Shown one piece after another: positions 5,389 through 9,525 of a stretch of 9,525 nucleotides of DNA. The translations under genes were made by a program, and so were the position numbers. How positions within the stretch are numbered: the stretch's first letter is position 1; each line of letters starts with the position of its first letter. Under the pieces are notes generated by a model, which had not been told where the DNA came from, did no database searches, and saw nothing but the letters and a program-made list of their open reading frames with translations. This stretch comes from Oxalobacteraceae bacterium (lineage in GTDB: Bacteria; Pseudomonadota; Gammaproteobacteria; Burkholderiales; Burkholderiaceae_D). The stretch lies in assembly GCA_027485535.1 (NCBI GenBank), contig JAIXQV010000170.1:1-9525 (forward strand), in the 5' to 3' direction.

Positions 5389-7452
5389 TCAGCCGATCAG
5401 TCCCTGCGCCGCTAGCAGCGGCACAATCAGCAGAGCGACCAGGTTAATGATCTTGATCAGCGGGTTGACTGCAGGACCTGCGGTGTCCTTGTAGGGATCG
5501 CCAACGGTGTCACCAGTCACGGCCGCTTTATGGGCTTCGCTGCCCTTGCCGCCATGATGACCATCTTCGATGTACTTCTTCGCGTTATCCCAGGCACCGC
5601 CACCGGTACACATCGAGATAGCAACGAACAAGCCGGTCACAATTGTGCCCATCAACAAGCCACCAAGCGCCTTCGGACCAAGCACTACGCCAACCACGAT
5701 CGGCACGACCACCGGCAGCAGCGAAGGCACCATCATCTCCTTGATCGCCGCGACCGTCAGCATGTCAACCGCCTTGCCATACTCTGGCTTGGCAGTGCCC
5801 TCCATGATGCCTGGAATCTCGCGGAACTGACGTCGTACCTCTTCCACCACCGAACCCGCTGCGCGACCAACCGCTTCCATCGCCATCGCACCAAACAGGA
5901 AAGGAATCAAGCCACCGATGAACAAACCAATGATGACCATCGGATCCGACAAGTCGAAGGTGACGTTGATGCCACGCTCATGCAGTGCATGGGTGTAATC
6001 AGCGAACAAAACCAGCGCCGCCAAACCAGCCGAGCCAATCGCGTAGCCTTTGGTCACTGCCTTGGTGGTGTTACCAACGGCGTCGAGCGGGTCGGTAATG
6101 TCACGCACACTCGCAGGCAAATTCGACATTTCGGCGATTCCACCAGCGTTATCGGTGATAGGGCCGTAGGCGTCGAGTGCAACGATGATGCCCGCCATCG
6201 ATAGCATTGCCGTCGCTGCGACTGCGATACCGTACAAGCCAGCCAGCGCATACGACACAAAGATACCTGCGCACACGAACAATACCGGCCATGCCGTCGA
6301 TTTCATCGAGATACCGATACCTGCGATGATGTTCGTCGCGTGCCCGGTGGTGGATGCCTGTGCAATGTGCTTGACCGGATGGAAATCGGTACCGGTGTAG
6401 TACTCGGTGATCCAGACCATCGCTGCCGTCAGTACCAGTCCAACGATGCACGAGCCGAACAAGGCCATGGCAGAGGCGCTACGGTCATCAGCAAGCGCGA
6501 GTGGCTCCGGGAACAGGGCTGTGGTCACAAAGTAGAACGCAATCAGCGACAGCACACCGGACACGATCAGGCCGCGATACAGTGCCGGCATGACGTTCTT
6601 CATGTTCGGGCTGGCTTTAACGAACATCACGCCGATGATCGAGGCGATGATCGACACGCCACCCAGAATCAATGGATAGATGACCGCTTCTGTCTTGCCT
6701 GATACCGCCATCAAAGCGCCCAGTGCCATGGTGGCAATCAGCGTAACCGCGTAGGTCTCGAACAAGTCGGCCGCCATACCAGCGCAGTCACCCACGTTAT
6801 CGCCGACGTTATCGGCAATCACCGCCGGGTTACGTGGATCATCCTCGGGAATACCTGCCTCGACTTTACCTACCAAGTCAGCGCCGACGTCAGCACCTTT
6901 GGTAAAGATGCCACCACCAAGTCGGGCGAAGATCGAGATCAGCGACGAGCCAAACGCGAAGCCCAGCAATGGCTTCAGGGTGACGGGGTCAGCGTGCTCA
7001 AGACCACCAATCAGCCAGAAGAAGATCGACACGCCAAGCAGGCCAAGGCCAACCACCAGCATGCCGGTGATTGCGCCGCCGCGGAAAGCAACATCCAGCG
7101 CCGGGCCGATGCCTTGCGTTGCTGCTTGCGCAGTACGCACGTTGGCACTGACCGATACATTCATACCGATGAAGCCGCAAGCACCTGACAGCACAGCGCC
7201 GAGCACGAAGCCGGCAGCAGTGGGCAGATCAAGGAAAATACCAATCAAGATCGCTAGTACCACGCCGACCATTGCAATGGTCTGGTACTGACGAGCCAGA
7301 TAAGCCGCTGCGCCCGCCTGAATCGCTGCAGCAATTTCTTGCATGCGCTCGTTACCGGGGTCCTTGCTCATAATCCAGCTGCGCGAGATCAAGCCATAGA
7401 TCACGGCAATCAAGCCGCACACTACGGCAAACCATAAGCCTGTCGATGCCAT
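5389..7452 (-). CDS. hppA: Membrane-bound proton-pumping pyrophosphatase (H+-PPase), K+-independent type
   Basis: This enzyme hydrolyses pyrophosphate and uses the energy to move protons across the cytoplasmic membrane. At 687 aa with about sixteen hydrophobic segments it is full length. The catalytic and Mg-PPi-binding signatures are all present: GGGIFTKGADVGADLVGK (179-196), EDDPRNP (203-209), DNVGDNVGDCAGM (214-226), DNAGGIAEM (434-442) and GDPYKDTAGPAVNPLIK (651-667). In GNTTKAVTKG (460-469), Lys464 and Thr467 occupy the positions that distinguish the K+-independent class; K+-dependent enzymes have Ala and Gly or Ala there. That pair also argues against Na+-pumping types, which need K+. 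A near-perfect GGAGGA at 7458-7463, 5 nt from the ATG, fixes the start and predicts high expression. The gene has its own terminator and lies 188 nt after adk, so it is probably monocistronic. Confidence 0.97.
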   Translation of the reverse strand: MASTGLWFAVVCGLIAVIYGLISRSWIMSKDPGNERMQEIAAAIQAGAAAYLARQYQTIAMVGVVLAILIGIFLDLPTAAGFVLGAVLSGACGFIGMNVSVSANVRTAQAATQGIGPALDVAFRGGAITGMLVVGLGLLGVSIFFWLIGGLEHADPVTLKPLLGFAFGSSLISIFARLGGGIFTKGADVGADLVGKVEAGIPEDDPRNPAVIADNVGDNVGDCAGMAADLFETYAVTLIATMALGALMAVSGKTEAVIYPLILGGVSIIASIIGVMFVKASPNMKNVMPALYRGLIVSGVLSLIAFYFVTTALFPEPLALADDRSASAMALFGSCIVGLVLTAAMVWITEYYTGTDFHPVKHIAQASTTGHATNIIAGIGISMKSTAWPVLFVCAGIFVSYALAGLYGIAVAATAMLSMAGIIVALDAYGPITDNAGGIAEMSNLPASVRDITDPLDAVGNTTKAVTKGYAIGSAGLAALVLFADYTHALHERGINVTFDLSDPMVIIGLFIGGLIPFLFGAMAMEAVGRAAGSVVEEVRRQFREIPGIMEGTAKPEYGKAVDMLTVAAIKEMMVPSLLPVVVPIVVGVVLGPKALGGLLMGTIVTGLFVAISMCTGGGAWDNAKKYIEDGHHGGKGSEAHKAAVTGDTVGDPYKDTAGPAVNPLIKIINLVALLIVPLLAAQGLIG

Positions 7453-7477
7453 ACGTCTCCTCCAGAAGTACCTACCA

Positions 7478-7483
7478 ATTATG
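7478..7483 (-). promoter_or_regulatory. Candidate -10 box for the pyrophosphatase gene
   Basis: CATAAT on the minus strand matches five of six -10 consensus bases and would give a leader of about 20 nt carrying the GGAGGA ribosome binding site. I find no acceptable -35 hexamer 16-18 nt upstream. Instead a CCAGC...GCTGG inverted repeat lies at 7497-7514, where an activator or repressor could bind. The adk terminator upstream makes a promoter somewhere in this gap necessary. Confidence 0.3.
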
Positions 7484-7539
7484 AAAACTACCGTTCCAGC
7501 TCGATTCGGCTGGTTCTTTTGCTGCCACTACACAAATCA

Positions 7540-7562
7540 GCATGTGCGGAGCACGCCCATGC
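7540..7562. repeat. Imperfect inverted repeat in the adk-hppA gap
   Basis: Arms at 7540-7548 (GCATGTGCG) and 7554-7562 (CGCCCATGC) match at eight of nine positions around a 5-nt centre. The repeat lies past the adk terminator and about 88 nt before hppA, with no U tract, so a protein-binding site upstream of the hppA promoter is more plausible than termination. Function is unknown. Confidence 0.4.
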
Positions 7563-7603
7563 GCGTCTCGAATATCAACTAGTCGCCTTAACAACGCGCG
7601 AGC

Positions 7604-7632
7604 AAATAAAAAGCGGACCCATAGTCCGCTTT
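7604..7632 (-). terminator. Intrinsic terminator of adk
   Basis: A perfect 9-bp stem (AAAGCGGAC at 7610-7618 with GTCCGCTTT at 7624-7632) encloses a 5-nt loop. On the minus strand it is followed directly by TTATTTGC, giving a run of U residues. It starts 8 nt past the adk stop codon. This is a textbook Rho-independent terminator that ends the lpxK-to-adk cluster. Confidence 0.92.
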
Positions 7633-7640
7633 ATAAAACA

Positions 7641-8297
7641 TCATGCTGCTAGCGCCGCGAGTGCCCGGTCACGAATCTCCTCAACCGCGCCTACCCCGGA
7701 GATTTTGCGATAAGCCGGCGCCCCCGGTTGACCTGATGCAGCCCAATCATTGTAGTAACCCACAAGCTGCACGGTCTGATCGTGATAAACAGCAAGCCGC
7801 TTCATCACTGTTTCTTCGCGGTCGTCATCGCGCTGTATCAAATCTTCACCGGTCATATCATCTTTACCAGCGACCTTGGGCGGGTTGAATTTCACGTGAT
7901 AGGTACGACCAGAGGCGTTATGAACACGACGCCCGCTCATGCGTTCTACGATAGCCTCATCGGGCACATCAATCTCGAGCACGTAGTCGATCGTGACGCC
8001 CGCCTCTTTCATCGCCTCAGCCTGAGGGATGGTGCGCGGAAAACCGTCGAACAGGTAACCTTTGCCGCAATCGTCATGTGTCAATCGATCTTTGACCAGG
8101 CCAATGATGATGTCATCGGATACCAAGCCGCCCGCATCCATCACTTTTTTTGCTGCCAAGCCGAGCGGCGTGCCTTCTTTCACTGCAGCACGCAGCATGT
8201 CGCCGGTAGAAATCTGTGGGATGTTGAATTTCTCTTTGATAAAAGCAGCCTGCGTGCCTTTACCGGCACCTGGAGGTCCCAAAAGGATGAGCCGCAT
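7641..8297 (-). CDS. adk: Adenylate kinase
   Basis: Adk interconverts ATP + AMP and 2 ADP in the cytosol and sets the adenylate energy charge. The 218-aa product is the long bacterial form (E. coli has 214 aa). The P-loop GPPGAGKGT is at 7-15, and the AMP-binding region with STGDMLRAA is at 30-38. The signature YLFDGFPRT is at 81-89. A full LID domain at about 122-159 (SGRRVHNASGRTYHVKFNPP onward) carries no zinc-binding cysteines, as in other Gram-negative enzymes. AAGGA 5 nt before the ATG is a strong ribosome binding site and supports this start. It follows kdsB by 134 nt, long enough for an additional promoter, although I see no convincing one, and is closed by a good terminator. Confidence 0.98.
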   Translation of the reverse strand: MRLILLGPPGAGKGTQAAFIKEKFNIPQISTGDMLRAAVKEGTPLGLAAKKVMDAGGLVSDDIIIGLVKDRLTHDDCGKGYLFDGFPRTIPQAEAMKEAGVTIDYVLEIDVPDEAIVERMSGRRVHNASGRTYHVKFNPPKVAGKDDMTGEDLIQRDDDREETVMKRLAVYHDQTVQLVGYYNDWAASGQPGAPAYRKISGVGAVEEIRDRALAALAA

Positions 8298-8431
8298 GGT
8301 GAGTCCTTGTTCGTTTATGCCTTTGGCGCGTCATTCAACCGCTGCACGGCATTATTGTCAGATGTTTAGCTTGCCCGAAACTTACCACAGAATACGCCGC
8401 GCCCTTTTGGTTCATGCATGATTGAACTTGC

Positions 8432-9184
8432 TCAAACGGCAAAATGCTGTCGCACGCGCTCGAGATCTTCGGGTGTATCGACGCCCGCCGCCGGCGCTGC
8501 ATCAACCAAGTGAACCGCGATACGGTGGCCATGCCACAGCACACGCAACTGCTCCAGCGCCTCAATGGTTTCCAGCGGCGATACAGAAAGCTCAGGGTAG
8601 CGCAACAGAAAATCACGCCGGTATGCGTAGATGCCGATGTGCCGTAACGGGGTGTAATGCGGCGGCATGGATTGCGTATCACGCGCAAATCTGTCGCGGT
8701 GCCATGGCAGCGGCGCGCGCGAGAACATCAGCGCATCACCCTTGGCATCGAGCACGACCTTCACGACATTCGAATTAAACACCTCGGCGATCTGATGGAT
8801 AGTGTGCGCCGCGGTCGCCATTGGAGTGCTTGCATTGACACGCTCGGCGCAAGCATTGATCAGATCTGGATCAATCAGTGGCTCATCACCCTGCACATTC
8901 ACAATGACTGCATCATCGGGTAAAGACAAATCAGCAGCGATCTCGGCGATGCGGTCTGTACCAGAGGGATGGTCAGCGCGCGTCATCCTTACCTCGACAC
9001 CGGCCTGCTCACATGCCGCCACGACCATTGCGTGATCAGTGGCGACAATTACGCGCGACGCGTCCGATAAAGCAGCGCGCTCGGCAACACGCACCACCAT
9101 CGGCTTACCGGCAATATCCGCCAGTGGCTTATCCGGCAGCCGGGTAGAAGCCATACGTGCCGGGATGATGACGACAAAAGACAT
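8432..9184 (-). CDS. kdsB: 3-deoxy-manno-octulosonate cytidylyltransferase (CMP-Kdo synthetase)
   Basis: KdsB activates Kdo with CTP, giving CMP-Kdo and pyrophosphate, the committed donor for the inner core of lipopolysaccharide. It acts in the cytosol. The 250-aa product has family length. Motifs in order are IPARMASTRLPDKPL (7-21) for CTP binding, HPSGTDR (72-78), VQGDEP (97-102) with Asp100 as a likely metal ligand, SRAPLPWHRD (155-164), HIGIYAYRR (182-190), and a C-terminal EQLRVL and DTPEDL (236-241). The start matches the conserved MSFVVIIPAR opening. The ribosome binding site is poor, and the stop of the Trm112 gene is only 13 nt upstream, so translation is probably coupled. Together with lpxK it forms a lipid A/Kdo synthesis unit. 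Confidence 0.97.
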   Translation of the reverse strand: MSFVVIIPARMASTRLPDKPLADIAGKPMVVRVAERAALSDASRVIVATDHAMVVAACEQAGVEVRMTRADHPSGTDRIAEIAADLSLPDDAVIVNVQGDEPLIDPDLINACAERVNASTPMATAAHTIHQIAEVFNSNVVKVVLDAKGDALMFSRAPLPWHRDRFARDTQSMPPHYTPLRHIGIYAYRRDFLLRYPELSVSPLETIEALEQLRVLWHGHRIAVHLVDAAPAAGVDTPEDLERVRQHFAV

Positions 9185-9197
9185 CCGGCAGGCCAGC

Positions 9198-9383
9198 TTA
9201 TTTTTCTTGGACAGCGGGCGCGTTCAAATCGCGCGCTTCTTCCGCCCACATGATGGGGATGCCGTCACGAATCGGATACGCAAGCCGATCGCCATTGCAC
9301 ATCAGTTCTTGCGCTTCCTTGTCGTACTTCAACGGACCCTTGCACAGCGGACAGACCAAGATATCAAGTAGTCGAGCGTCCAT
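9198..9383 (-). CDS. Trm112-family zinc-binding small protein (YcaR-like)
   Basis: This 61-aa protein belongs to the Trm112/UPF0434 family, which in eukaryotes and archaea activates methyltransferases; the bacterial role is not settled. Cys11 and Cys14 (LVCPLCKGPL) with Cys29 (LMC) form the zinc site, and the family pattern AYPIRDGIPIM is at 35-45. I chose the ATG at 9383 rather than the in-frame GTG five codons earlier. It has GGAG with 7-nt spacing, and MDARLLDILVCP is the usual family N-terminus. The start lies inside the 3' end of lpxK (20-nt overlap) and the stop is 13 nt before kdsB, so the three are almost surely co-translated. This lpxK-Trm112-kdsB order is widespread in proteobacteria. 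Confidence 0.95.
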   Translation of the reverse strand: MDARLLDILVCPLCKGPLKYDKEAQELMCNGDRLAYPIRDGIPIMWAEEARDLNAPAVQEK

Positions 9384-9525
9384 GCAATCTCTCCACAATG
9401 TTTTCGATCAGTGGCTCAGCGATCGTCGCTGTCACCGGCACCACCCACAAACGCGCATCATTGGCGAGCGCGTTAATGCGAGCGCATTTTACTGCATCCT
9501 TTTCGGTGATCAGGATCATGTCGGC
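9364..9525 (-). CDS. lpxK: Tetraacyldisaccharide 4'-kinase (lipid A), C-terminal 53 codons only
   Basis: The minus-strand frame enters at the window edge with ADMILITEKDAVKC and ends in a TGA at 9366-9364. The TEKDAVK motif followed by LWVVPV is the characteristic C-terminal end of LpxK, the inner-membrane-associated kinase that phosphorylates the 4' position of the lipid A disaccharide. The N-terminal P-loop and membrane anchor lie outside the window. The last 20 nt overlap the next gene, which starts within the final codons. Its position before Trm112 and kdsB supports the call strongly despite the short fragment. Confidence 0.92.
   Translation of the reverse strand, partial: ADMILITEKDAVKCARINALANDARLWVVPVTATIAEPLIENIVERLHGRSTT

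Noticed and set aside
5530..6204. 224-codon open frame on the plus strand inside the pyrophosphatase gene
   Set aside because: It is antisense to hppA, its product is low-complexity and rich in His, Arg, Gln and Asn, and no family is recognisable. It arises from codon bias of the real gene.
7782..8369. 195-codon plus-strand open frame opposite adk
   Set aside because: It is a shadow of adk with no recognisable domain. The minus-strand frame has full adenylate kinase motifs.
8410..8427. GTTCA...TGAAC repeat with an inner TCATGCATGA palindrome after kdsB
   Set aside because: Arms are short and no U tract follows; palindromes of this size are expected by chance. It does not convincingly end kdsB transcription.
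9384..9398. GTG start adding five residues to the Trm112 protein
   Set aside because: The downstream ATG has a well-spaced GGAG and matches the family N-terminus; the extension is simply inside lpxK.

Overview
This is an ordinary chromosomal stretch of a betaproteobacterium, most likely Burkholderiales (Oxalobacteraceae or a close relative). The placement rests on the lpxK - Trm112 (ycaR) - kdsB - adk order, on protein sequences that look betaproteobacterial throughout, and on a moderately high GC content. No mobile element, CRISPR array, rRNA or tRNA is visible. All eleven convincing protein genes lie on the minus strand, so transcription runs from high to low coordinates.

Reading in the direction of transcription, the window opens with the last 53 codons of lpxK (lipid A 4'-kinase). 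It overlaps the start of a 61-aa Trm112-family zinc protein, which is followed 13 nt later by kdsB (CMP-Kdo synthetase). These three form a compact lipid A/Kdo unit. After 134 nt comes adk (adenylate kinase), closed by a clear intrinsic terminator. Next is a 687-aa membrane proton-pumping pyrophosphatase with the residue pair typical of the K+-independent class. It has a very strong ribosome binding site and its own UUCG-loop terminator. A short-chain dehydrogenase of the HSD10/3-hydroxyacyl-CoA dehydrogenase type and a patatin-like phospholipase follow, 73 nt apart with no terminator between them, so they may be one lipid-metabolism transcript.

A 285-nt intergenic region separates patatin from a barstar-like inhibitor gene. 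This is the least explained part of the window. It holds an AT-rich patch, a perfect short palindrome, a stem-loop whose loop carries a TAA repeat, and tiny overlapping reading frames. One of these frames has five consecutive in-frame stops and another is rich in valine and isoleucine. No barnase-type ribonuclease gene is found beside the barstar gene.

Downstream are purN (GAR formyltransferase), whose putative -10 box sits so close to the ATG that a leaderless mRNA is possible, then an RsmB/NOP-type rRNA methyltransferase, a stable hairpin, and the first 118 codons of a membrane protein that looks like a small MscS-type mechanosensitive channel.

I see no clearly new multi-gene system. The observations worth following are in the regulatory and intergenic DNA and in the barstar gene without a visible partner.
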